From: Earliella scabrosa
Lineage: Eukaryota > Basidiomycota > Agaricomycetes > Polyporales > Polyporaceae
Assembly (NCBI GenBank): GCA_022605405.1
Contig: JABYQQ010000032.1
Location: 201,001-265,000 of the forward strand
Direction: 5' to 3'
Length of the DNA stretch: 64,000 bases
Part shown: one piece after another, positions 21,792-32,177 of the stretch
How positions within the stretch are numbered: position 1 is the stretch's first letter
Layout: each line of letters opens with the position of its first letter
The notes under the pieces: generated by a model
What the model was told of the DNA's origin: nothing
Databases searched by the model: none
What the model saw: only the letters and a program-made list of their open reading frames with translations
Made by a program: the position numbers and the translations under genes

Positions 21792-22555
21792 CTACGCTGC
21801 GAACGCGCCGAGGAGGATGGCGGGGACAACGTAGAGGTAGGAGAGCGGCGAGGCGGTGAATGCGGCGTTGTTATCGTCAGCATTCGATGGGGAAGTGTCG
21901 TCAGCTGAGCCGGTGTTCGAAGGCGCGTCGGTAGAAGGGGTCTCGGTAGCCTGCGAGCCTGTGGCCGTATCGGAGGACGTAGGCGAGCTGTGCGGAGAGG
22001 ATATGAGAGGGGTGCTCTTGAGCACCTACATGAAGAGGAGGACGCGATATAGGAGAGGAACTCACGAGTTAGGTGCGGAGGGCGTCGCGCCGTTGCTCCC
22101 TGGACCGGTGGTGGTGATGGGGGAGAGCGTGTAGGTCATGGTGCCCCCGCCAGCCTTGTTCGAGACACCATGCTGCCCCGCGCAGTTCTCATTGTTGAAC
22201 CGGATAGCATCAAAGTCCTGTTCCTCGGGACACGGCTCGTAGCAGGAAATGAGGCCCTGTTGAACCTGGCAGATACACTGTATGCGGGACGAGAGATTAG
22301 AGACGTGGCTCGGTGGATATAAATATTGAGGGCAGACGAGGTGGGAATAGCGAGTCTTGGGAAGCAAACGCGAACGAGGCTGAGAACGTGCGCTCTACTC
22401 ACCTCCCAGTCGCTGCTGGAGCACGGTGCTTTGCCCTCATCGGCGTAGACCTGGTCGGTGCAGCGGATGATGCTCTGGTAGGTCTCCTCGGGGCAGCTTT
22501 GAGCAGCAACGAGCAGCGCGTTTGCGGCGAGTGCGGCGAAGAGAGCGAACTTCAT
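21792..22555 (-). CDS. GPI-anchored Cys-rich surface protein
   Basis: Three exons (22555-22403, 22277-22066, 22014-21792) give 195 aa. Residues 1-19 are a signal peptide (MKFALFAALAANALLVAAQ). The folded part, about residues 20-90, holds eight Cys, with a CICQ cluster at the first splice junction and CYEPCPEE soon after. The spacing resembles, but does not match well, the CFEM domain of fungal surface proteins. A Ser/Thr/Pro/Asn-rich stalk follows. The protein ends in a hydrophobic tail (SPLSYLYVVPAILLGAFAA) preceded by small residues, as expected for GPI attachment. The third exon begins after CTCAAGAG, a weak acceptor chosen because it is the one that keeps frame; this junction is the least certain point. 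Function is unknown. Confidence 0.72.
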
Positions 22556-23432
22556 GACGGGCACAGAAAAGGAGTGTCGGAGGGACCTGGACAGGACCTG
22601 GAAGAGACAGGCAAGTGCTCGAGAAGGGGTGGCAGGAAACAACGGGAGAGCTTGAGCGTGCGCCGTGCCCAGAGTCCTTGAGGCTTGCTCTGCCTCTCGG
22701 CGCTCTGCACTTCTCCATGCCAAGTCCTCCTGCTTTCTGAACGCGGCCAACGTGCGCCGCCGCCAACGTTCAGACGTTGAGAGTTTGCACGGGATATGTA
22801 TTCTCGCCTGTACATCAGCACATGTAGTACATTATATACTGTATAAAATGGAGACCGGAGAGGCAACTACGGGAGAGCTATCGACTGAGGGCGAAGTGAA
22901 AGTAAACACCGCTACCGAGAACTAGGAGATGAATATAGAAAATAATCCTCGCAATGCGCAGAAGGTCCGTGGGGGGATGAGCGACGAGTGCACAGAAGTG
23001 GAAAATGGAAAGAGTGAGAAGGAGCGTGGTGAGCGCGGCCCCATACGTGGGCGCGGCGAGACGGTAAATAGTATGAACGATCAACAATGAACGAGTGTGG
23101 ACGCGGGCAAGCAAGCACCCCCGCAGCAGAAACGGCAACCATGCTGATACCTTAACGAACCCTGCGATTGAGAATGCGTCCGAGTGTTGAAGATGTGCGA
23201 TGTGCGATGAGGGTGATGAGGCGAGTGGGGGGTGGGGGTATGGTCGAGACTGGATATGCTGGCTGAGCCGGATGATGAAGATACTACATGGGGTGAATGC
23301 AGGATGCAATGGACCAATACGAATAGTCTAAACACCGACCACGACGACAACGAGAGATAAGCACAGGGACTGAGACTTGAGTGGGGTGCCTCGGAGGTGG
23401 CAAGGCGGAAGGCGTGGAGGCGGTATGGGTGT
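22556..23432. other. intergenic, GPI-protein gene to PIP5-kinase gene
   Basis: Promoter of the GPI-protein gene and 3' flank of the kinase gene. A 143-codon minus-strand frame at 22878-23309 has hydrophobic runs but no recognisable family. It most likely reflects the kinase 3' UTR. Confidence 0.5.
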
Positions 23433-25933
23433 TTACTCCGTCTTGACTTTGAAACGCTCGCCACCTTCGCCTCCACGCATTATCGCCTTCATGAAGGAGA
23501 AGAACCGAGAGGCATATTCGACTGGAGGGACAGGACTGATCTTGTGCTGCACGACATCCTTTCAGTATCCGCACCATCGAGCGACGTGAGCTAACGTACC
23601 CGATCAGCACTGAGACCCTTCCAAAAGTGCTCCAGCTTCTTCAACGTATTGTACGGGGTCAAGATGTCGATCACACCAAGGTAGTAGATCGTATCCATCG
23701 CCTCGTTCGCTTCATCCGTTGCGCGCAAGCCACCCTCGTCCTGGTAGAACAGGAAATGTTGCCGTTCCCCAGTGTCCTCTTCAGGAAGGATGATCGTCGC
23801 AGCACCTAAACTCTGTGGGTCGGCCTCGCGCATGATGCGTCTCATAGCAATCGCTTCCGGCGATTGTGGACCTTTCCCAATGGTCTTCTTGCGGCTGATC
23901 AGAGGCATGTCGGGCTGCGTTGGAAGATCAGTCATCGGTTCGCCTCTCCGAACACGAATGCACCAATACTCACCGAGAATACTCTGAGGGTGTTCCTCCG
24001 AACGTTGTCCTTGTTCCCCCTACGCATGTTGTGGATACCGATGAGCAGGGAGTAATCCATCACACCGATCTCCTTCAACAGCTCCGAGTCTCTTCGCAAT
24101 TGCTCAGTGAGCAACGCCCGCTTCTCCGGCCCCAGCTCCAACGTCTTCCCTCGGTTGATCCAGTTGATGTCCTTCAACACCGCTCGAGGGTTCTGCGCGG
24201 CCTTGTCTTCGGGATACTCACGCCCAACTGTGCTTCCCTTGAGATCGTACGTCTCATGGATATCTTTGTGCGCGGGGAAGAGGTTGTTCATGATGACGAA
24301 GTGAATCTTCCGCCCGTGGGGAAGCTTGACTCGGTGAAGCCCATAGAACCGCGAGAGAAGGGTGTGGGGATTGCTCTTCACGTGCTCGTAGTACTGCTTC
24401 AGTATCCGTCGGAGGAACTTGTGTTCCGCGTGGTGGATCGTCTTGATGATGAAGCGGTAGTCGCGAGAGAAGTAGAAGAACGAACCGGACTTGCCCGGCG
24501 AGCCTAGCTCGGAGAGGATGTACTTCGCGGTGAGGGATAGCAGGTAGTCGGCGGGGTCAAGGTGGAAGTAGTCTTCTCGTAGCTCGCGGAACACCCAAGG
24601 AGCGTAGTCCTTGAATTTAAAGTCATACTTGGCGGAGGGCGTGAGTTCATTCCCGACACTGAAAGAAGTTCAGAGAGTTGAGGAGGGTTACGGAAGCGCA
24701 GCACCCACATATCGAAGGAGTATTTATGTCGTGCTGTGTAATCTTCGTCTGTGAGCGGTCTCCGAATCTTTGCTTGACATCGCGATACCTGCGAGCGCAC
24801 AAAGGCGTCTGTTAGTCCATCGCAACCGCCCAAGGCGCGCGCGCACTTACAGCTATGCGGATGCCAGTAAGCATGTTGTACATGAGGACGTAATTGACAT
24901 GGTCCTCCCCGATCAGGTTGCCCACCAACGGCCTGTCGTCTGCTCGAGACAGTGTCGTTCCCGACCGTGTCAGCGCCCGTTCCGCCTCCTGCTGCGCCTT
25001 CGCACGTTTCGACATGCGCTCCCTGCGGATCTGCTCCGCCTGGATCTCAATGTCATCCGCGAGCTCGCCTGCGTCCTCGAACGTCGCCGCCGGGTGCGAG
25101 GACTGCATCGTCATCATGCGCGCAACCCGAGGCGGCGACTGTGTGGGCCCAACGGAAGAGGCGCCGATCGTGTTACGGCGCGAAGGCTTGTGTGGTGTGG
25201 GAGGCTGCAGGTATCCATCCACGGAAACATGCGAACCCGCGCGGGAGGGCAGGCTCTTTGATATCGAGGGCGGCAGCATCGGCCCAGGCTCGTCCGTCAG
25301 CGGCGTGTCGAGCGTGCTGGGTGTGTACGCCGACTGCGACGTCCGTAGCGAGGACTTGGTCTCTCCTGACGAGCGATGCCGCAGTCCGTGAGACCCGAGG
25401 CGCGACGACCGCTCTCGGGACGCCGAGGACGTGCGTTCCAACGGCTCCTCGAACGTGACGGGACGGGTTATTGATTCCGGCTGCGAAGACGTTGACGCGA
25501 CGGGCTTGCGAGGGGGAGGCGGCGGCAGTTCGTCATTCTCGACACTTGACGGAGGAGAGGGCGGAGGTGGACCGACGGTGGAGTCGCTCGGCTCTTCGCA
25601 GTGTTGCGACACAAACGGTGGCACGGCGTGAGCGGCGAGCGACGCACCGACCTTGTGGAGGACAGACTCCGGCATTGGACCCTTTTCGAGCTGAACGGTG
25701 TCGTCAGTGACCTTGACGATGTGGACTTCCTGCGCTGGCGATTGCTTGCCGCCAGGAAATGCGAGTGCGTGTACGGGGTTGACGATGTCTCCGTCTCTGG
25801 GTGGTGGGCTCAAGCTGTTGGCCGACGACGTGTGCGAGGGACCTGGCATAGTGGGGTAGGACAAGGACGAGGATGAGGCATGAGATGGGCGTTGAGGATC
25901 GTCAAAGGAGGCCGGGGACGCAACTGTGGCCAT
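23433..25933 (-). CDS. MSS4: phosphatidylinositol-4-phosphate 5-kinase (Mss4 type)
   Basis: Five exons (25933-24851, 24788-24709, 24658-23974, 23914-23600, 23546-23433) give 758 aa. The first ~330 residues are a disordered Ser/Pro-rich region. The catalytic core follows: [20 protein letters not shown], the nucleotide-binding segment [17 protein letters not shown] with Lys460, [11 protein letters not shown] (about 526-536), [11 protein letters not shown] (588-598), and the metal-binding IDILTPY (698-704). The loop [16 protein letters not shown] (725-740) is the activation/specificity loop of PIP5-kinases. The enzyme makes PI(4,5)P2 at the plasma membrane, which controls actin, endocytosis and cell-wall signalling. 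Every motif reads across the splice sites cleanly. The protein stops soon after the loop, as in yeast Mss4. This is an ordinary essential gene and a good anchor for synteny. Confidence 0.95.
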
Positions 25934-26736
25934 GTGCGAGAGATAGCCAGAGATTAGATGAGAGTAAGGTTGAGTTCGTCGTCGTCGCCGGCGCTGAGGA
26001 CGAGTGGGATGATGGGGAGACGATGAAAGACGACGAGCGAGACCTCCAAGGTCGTCAACCAGTCTGGCCGCTCGCGTCTATTTTCCTCCGCATTTTGATA
26101 ACGCCGAATGCGGGCATAGCCCACCGCTTATCGTGGTTATTCTCCCATTGCCAAGCGGACCCCAAGGTAGGGTTTAATACGAGCTCTAGGCCTCTTCTAC
26201 ACTGCGCAGGGATGTATGTAGAGGTATGATTTGCTATCAGTATTCCACAGAGTTCGTATGCGACGCAAAGAGCTCATTTAGCGGTCTACAAGCAGTATGA
26301 GTGCCCGCCGGAGTTCCGTATACGGATAAGGACGGATATCTGTGGTTCAGTCATCAGTCCTTGGTCAGCCATATATCTTCGGCACACACACTGTGACAGG
26401 GCGGCCATCTGCATCACCTTTATGCATTATGCCTGGCAGGAGAGTGCATTGGAGCCGTACATACATAAGTGCATGTGCTCAGCTGCCGTACCGCAGTCGC
26501 CACGGCAAACGGTCTGCGAACAGGCCAGCTGAGTAGGATACGTCATGCAGTCGTGCCGCTTGGAGTACGTGGATCACTGGCACCGAGTATTGCGACCAGG
26601 CCGTTCGCATACAAGTGAATTACAGGCGGAGTCAACATGGGACGCAGTAAGCAATACGTCCATGTGATGAAGATCCGTGAGTATAGTACAACATAGCTTG
26701 TATCATAGGACCTTGTTCCCACTTGAGCATGGCCGC
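25934..26736. other. intergenic, PIP5-kinase gene to enoyl-CoA hydratase gene
   Basis: About 0.8 kb with the kinase promoter and the 3' flank of the hydratase gene. No gene is recognised. Confidence 0.5.
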
Positions 26737-28232
26737 TCAGGAGTGGGTCCAGGTCGGCTTCCGCTTCTCCGCGAACGCAGCCATTCCTGCCGTACCATGT
26801 GAGCCACGATCAAACTTTGGACAGACAAGACAGATGCTCACCCTCCTTCTGGTCCTTCGTCGCGAACATGGAGTGGAACAGCCGGCGCTCATACCTCAGG
26901 CCTTCAGCCAGGGTGTGCTCGAACGCAGCATTGACCGCTTCCTTGGTCGCCTGGACGGCGATCGCGCTCTTGCTCGCGATGAGGCTCGCCATCTCGACCG
27001 CCTCCTTGACGACTTGGCCCTCGCCCTCACCTACGACGCGCGAGACCATGCCCCAGTCTGCGGCCTCCTTTGCGCTCCAGTTCCGGCCAGTAAGTGTAAC
27101 CTCCATCGCGCGCGACTTGCCGATGGCATGTGCGAGACGTTGCGAGCCTCCGCCGCCGGGAATTACGCCAATGTTGATCTCGGGCTGGCCAAATGTGGCG
27201 GTCGGGGAGGCGAGGATGATGTCGCACATGAGCGCAAGCTCACAACCGCCACCGAGCTATGAAAGTCCAATGAGTCAGAAACACGAGCATAGCAAAGCGC
27301 GAAGAAATGAAGTGGGAAATGAAGTAGGCAGCAAGGCAAGACAGTGGAGAGCTGTGTGGTCAACAAGTCTGGCAGACACCGGCCGACTAGTCTTATTGAC
27401 CATTCCTGAGGGTGTGCGAATACTTCAGAGTGATAGATATCATCACAATCCGTCGCATGCGCTCTCTCCACAGCACCTTGGGATGCGAATGAATCAATAT
27501 TCACTACCTCGCACTCAGCTACCTCGCACGCGCTATGATGTCATCCGCGATGCAAGCTGCATTTTGGATGACCGAGGAGGACAGGTCGCATCGGACCATC
27601 CGGACACGGTTCTAAACGCATTGAAACAACCGTATTGACGTCTCCATAGCAAGGAACGGAGGACTGGAGAAAGGAGAAGATCCGGACTCACCGCGTAGCC
27701 GCTCACAGCAGCAATAATGGGCTTGCGGATGGTAGAGAGGAGCGACCAGCTCTCCAAAAACTTGCCCTTGAAAACCTCATGGACTGCAGATAGACAGAGG
27801 ATGAGAGACGGCCTCACGCGCCAGCGGTGGACTGGCTACTCACACTCCTTGTCTTTCATCTCCTTGATGTCCGCACCCGCTGCCCACGTTCGATTCACAC
27901 TGAGCCCTCCCATTCAAAGACGCGTTGCTCTCACCTGCGAATGCACGCTCGCTGCCTGTGAGAACCAACGCACGAATGCTGTCATCCTCGTCCAGCTCCT
28001 TGAGCGCCGAGTTGAGCTCGTTGAAGAGCGGGGTACAGAGGGCGTTGAGCGCCTTTGGACGGTTGAGGGTGATGAGGGCGACACCGTCGGCCGGGCGAGA
28101 GGTGAGGATGTACTCGAACTGAGTGGTCGTCATGAAGCGAACGCGGAGAGGGGTAGCCTGACGGTATGCGCGGAAGCTGCGAAGAGTCGCGGTGGTGGAA
28201 GCAGAGAGCGGGCGGCGGAGGGGCGCGAGCAT
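26737..28232 (-). CDS. mitochondrial enoyl-CoA hydratase (ECHS1-like)
   Basis: Five exons (28232-27935, 27879-27844, 27783-27692, 27256-26842, 26786-26737) give 296 aa. The first ~33 residues are rich in Arg, Ser and Ala with no acidic residues, a probable mitochondrial presequence. The crotonase fold follows: [13 protein letters not shown], then [14 protein letters not shown] for the CoA/oxyanion site, [20 protein letters not shown], and the catalytic region [20 protein letters not shown]. Both active-site Glu positions (in GGGCEL and GQPEIN) are present. The enzyme hydrates 2-enoyl-CoA in fatty-acid and branched-chain amino-acid breakdown. The C terminus ends as usual ([10 protein letters not shown]). 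Intron 3 (27691-27257, 435 nt) is by far the longest among the complete models here. All others in this gene are 55-60 nt. Confidence 0.93.
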
Positions 28233-29599
28233 GATGCAGGTGGGCTGGGTGTGAGCTTATATGTAGTAGTTTATCGCTGATCTTGGTGCTGATGGAACCG
28301 GATCCTCGGAGTGCGGTGGGAGAACGTGCTCTCTGGAGACCAGACAGACAGGGCAGCGTGGTCAAGATGGTGGCAGGTGCTCAGGCGGTCGCACACATAT
28401 ATGCACGCGGGCATCGACGTCAGGCTTTGCCGACGCGGAATCGGCTCGGGCTTGCAAACATGTGTTCACAACTTCTTACCATACCACCATCATCTCCACC
28501 TATATATTCACTCTATTTTCGACTCCTATGTTGGCACGACGCCAACCAGGGTGCCATGAACAGATACAGACCTCAGGCCTCGATCCATTCACCAGAAACG
28601 TTTGTGCGACAATGACACAGTGCGACTATGCCAAGCCAAAGTAGTCGACCTATTCTCGTGCCGCTTCACTGGAGGTCACCGGTCACCGGCCACTGGTTGC
28701 CCATGCGCAGACGCCGCAAAGCCGTGTCGTTTCCTACTACTTAGTGAGCCTAGGGGATTGCAAAGCCAGTGAAGGCGGTCTGACTAAGTGAGTCTGCTGT
28801 AGGTGGTTCACGGTTGAAACGTTGACTATCACAACTCCAACTCAATTGGTTCAGGCTTCCGGCTTTCCTCCGAACGTTCAACTACAAACAAAACCGGGTT
28901 CGATCGTGGACCTAACTCCGTGTGGTTCGAGTGAGCCTCCCGAGTTTCCGGCAATGCCCTTGACAGAAGCTGGGGTTGGACTAACATAGGAAGTCTTCTC
29001 GCGAATGTTTCGCTGCGTTAAAATGTGCTAAACGCAGGTCTCACCGCAGTGTCCCAAGGCCACGAGCACTGGGGGCCAAGATCTGGGGTACTTAGGTCCG
29101 TTGATATGATTGTGCAGCCTATAGAAACCAACATCTTGCATGCACCTAGGCGAGTTCAAGCAACACCGCTTCTGACCTTGGTTTTATGCTGACGAACAGC
29201 CGTCTTCAAGTCGTGACTCCCTATCCTCTGTAGCACTCCGTGCAGCAATCCCCGCCTTGTCTCGCCATGATGCACAGCTCAAATTTGTCGTCTATCCGCG
29301 CCACCCCGTCAAGCGTCTCGCTCTTCCTTGTCTCATGACTATTGACTCCATGGACTGCGATGGCTTAGCGCACCGGATACTGCACTTCTCTGTCAGTCCG
29401 GCGTCCCCTACTGCTCATTTAACTTGCCATGCACACCCGTGGGAGGTGTAGATCCTCATCCCGGCGTGGAGCGGCCAGCGTTGCACGGAAATTGAGGGGC
29501 TGAAGCTATGAATATAATAGCAATGTCCATGTTTTTTCGGACGTTCCCTGTTCTCACTGCTGTCTTCTGTGTTCAGCCGTGTCCACCGCTCGGACAAGG
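28233..29599. other. divergent promoter region, hydratase and GMC oxidoreductase genes
   Basis: About 1.4 kb between two divergent starts. A TATA-like AATATAATAG lies at 29511-29520, about 80-90 bp upstream of the oxidoreductase ATG. A GGGTTCGATC stretch near 28908 resembles a tRNA B box, but no T stem forms. No gene is seen. Confidence 0.5.
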
Positions 29600-31950
29600 A
29601 TGGTTCTGATCCTCACTTTGCTCGGAATCCTCGCGGCAGCGGTCGTTCAGACACACGCGAAGCTCTTTGACAACCCAATCCAACTGCCTCCACACAAGCA
29701 TTACGACTACATCGTCGTCGGCGCCGGTCCAGGCGGATGTGTCGTCGCCAACCGGCTCTCAGAGAACCCCCACACGAACGTACTCCTCATCGAAGCCGGG
29801 CCCAGGTGCGTCATCCGTATTTCGCAATCTTAGCGCGTGCATCCCTCCCTGACATGCCGTCCATGACTGGACGCTGCACCCAAGCGACGAAAATGTCACG
29901 GCTATAGCAGCCCCGTTTCTCGCGTCCCAGTTGCAACCCAACACCGCGTTTAACTGGAACTATACCACGATACCTCAAGCAGGACTCGGCGGGCGCACAG
30001 TCAGTTATGCGCGCGGGCGGGTACTTGGGGGAAGCTCTAGCATCAGTGTGTGCTCATTCCCTCGATGTGCAATCGCACACGCTTTGACAATTTGAATCAT
30101 ACGCCACTTTCTGGATGAAGACTTGATGATTTGGACGCGTAGCTCGCGCGACGATTTCGACAAGTACGCGCAGCTTAGTGGGGACGCGGGATGGTCGTGG
30201 GACGGGATGCGACCCTACTATACAAAGGTACGACCTACGTCCCTACGTCTGAATATGCCGCAGAGTTCTAAGATGTGCACAACAGATTGAGCACCTCGTC
30301 CCGCCCACGGACCATCACAATACAAGCGGTCAAATCCTCGACAGCATCCACGGTCTTCACGGCCTGGTGAACATTAGTGTGCCGAACGCCGCATTCCCTA
30401 TGGACCCGCGCGTCATTGCTACTACTCAGGAGTTGCCCTCCGAGTTCCCGTTCAACATCGACACGAACTCGGGCAACCCTCTTGGTGTCGGTATGTTGGA
30501 GCATTCATGAGCTTCTCGCACTAACGAGCACGATTTGCAGGGTGGGCCCAGAGCACCTACGGAAATGGTGAACGCGCGAGCGCATCATCGTCTTACATCC
30601 GTCCCTTCCTCTCTCGCGAGAACCTCGACGTCCTCACAAATACAACGGTCATCAAGGTTGTAAACACAGGGGAAGAGCACGGCAAGCCGTCCTTCCGCGG
30701 CGTCGTCTTCGCACAGTCCGCTAACTGTATGCCGACTCCACTACACTTTCTGTCACTGACTGACAACCGCCATGCGTGTACGCACAGCACCGACGTTCAC
30801 ACTCAACGCGACCAAAGAAGTCATTCTTTCTGCCGGCGCAGTCAACACGCCACAACTCCTCCTCCTCTCGGGCATCGGACCTCCCGCCGCACTCCGCGCC
30901 CTCGGGATCGCCCCGCTCGTCGACCACCCACACGTCGGCCAGCACCTCTCGGACCACCCGCGCATATCGAACCAGTTTGCCGTCGCGCGCCCAGAGTTCG
31001 ACGTCCTAGAGACCATCGGGCGCCACCAGACGCTCTTCGATGCCCTCGTCAAGGAATGGCGCGAGCAGCGGACCGGGTTCGTGGCGAATGGCGGCTCGAA
31101 CCATCTCGGCTGGTTCAGGCTCCCGGTGTCCGACACCTCAGGCAAGGACGACCCCAGTTCGGGCCAGACGTCTCCGCACTACGAGATCCTGTTCAGGGTG
31201 AGTTTCCCATCGGTGCTCATTCTGGCCAGAGCTCGTTTCTGGCTCCAGTTTCGCCCGCTGACTTCGCTGCTGTGCAGCCAGGATGGGCGTCCACGCTCGG
31301 TGAGCCCGCGCCCCCAACGGGGTACTTCATGACCATCAACGCCGTCCTCGTCTCTCCCTCCTCCCGTAAGTTCCCCTCCCTGTCCTTGACGTTCAATGTT
31401 TGGTTCAACTGACTTCCAATCTTCGCCGGTCACCCGCAGGCGGCTCCGTAACCCTCGCCTCGCGCGACCCCTTCGCCCCGCCCCTCATCGCCCCCAACTT
31501 CCTCGCAACGCCCTTCGACGTGCGCGCCCTCCGTGCCGCGATCCGCGCTGCCGTGCGCTTTGCATCGGCCCCCGCCTGGCGCGGCTTTGTCACGGGCCAG
31601 GCGGGGCCCTTCGCGCGCGTGGACACAAACTCGGACGCGGCGGTCGACAGGTGGGCGCGAGAGCAGGCGTCGACGATCTGGCATCCGGTCGGGACGGCGC
31701 GCATGGGGAGGTGCGACGACCCAGGGAGCGTCGTCGATCCAGACTTGAGGGTGAAGGGCGTGCATGGCCTGAGGGTTGTCGATGCGAGCGTGTTTGTGCG
31801 TACGCTTACTCTGATATTGGCGGGGGCCGGTGTGCTGATTGTGCTTGAATGTTACAGCCGTTCATACCTGCAGCGCACCCGCAAGCAGTCGTCTACGTCT
31901 TTGCGGAACGAGCAGCAGACATGATCAAACGCGGACAGCAGAGCTGCTGA
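29600..31950 (+). CDS. GMC oxidoreductase (AA3 family), secreted
   Basis: Nine exons (29600-29805, 29885-30045, 30121-30227, 30286-30490, 30541-30726, 30788-31197, 31278-31365, 31440-31795, 31858-31950) give 603 aa. A signal peptide is present ([20 protein letters not shown]). FAD binding is shown by [26 protein letters not shown] and the GMC signature [13 protein letters not shown]. The catalytic His is in [12 protein letters not shown], and the second active-site His is in [15 protein letters not shown]. Aryl-alcohol oxidases, glucose dehydrogenases and pyranose dehydrogenases share this layout, so the substrate cannot be fixed from sequence alone. Secreted members supply peroxide or electrons for lignocellulose breakdown and could support the AA9 enzyme in this window. 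Two acceptors (before 29885 and 30121) end in AAG, which is unusual, but the spliced motifs are exact. The gene converges on the fumarate-reductase gene, 227 bp between stops. Confidence 0.92.
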
Positions 31951-32117
31951 GCGCACAGGACTCTCGACTCGGCTCCATGCGAATTCAACAAGGAGTGGCG
32001 TACTCATACCATGGCGCAACAAGAGTGAGGACAACAGATATTAGATTGATATACAACCACAGCGTGCGATAGCTTGAGATGGATGTGTGTGTGGTACAGC
32101 GACAAACAATGTGAGTG

Positions 32118-32123
32118 AATAAA
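32118..32123 (+). terminator. polyadenylation signal of the GMC oxidoreductase gene
   Basis: AATAAA lies 168 bp after the stop codon at 31950 and 55 bp short of the convergent stop at 32178. It is the only canonical signal I noted between the two genes. Confidence 0.4.
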
Positions 32124-32177
32124 TGTTATGACGAACTGGTCCTTCCCCCTCGACTCCCCCACGAAGACCACGCCCAC

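Noticed and set aside
22878..23309. 143-codon minus-strand frame with hydrophobic runs
   Set aside because: It lies in the 3' flank of the PIP5-kinase gene, has no family match and is best explained as UTR.
28895..28925. Possible tRNA B box GGGTTCGATC
   Set aside because: No five-base T stem and no A box at the right distance.
31405..31765. Antisense frames within the GMC oxidoreductase gene
   Set aside because: They oppose well-supported exons with catalytic motifs; high GC content keeps the other frames open.
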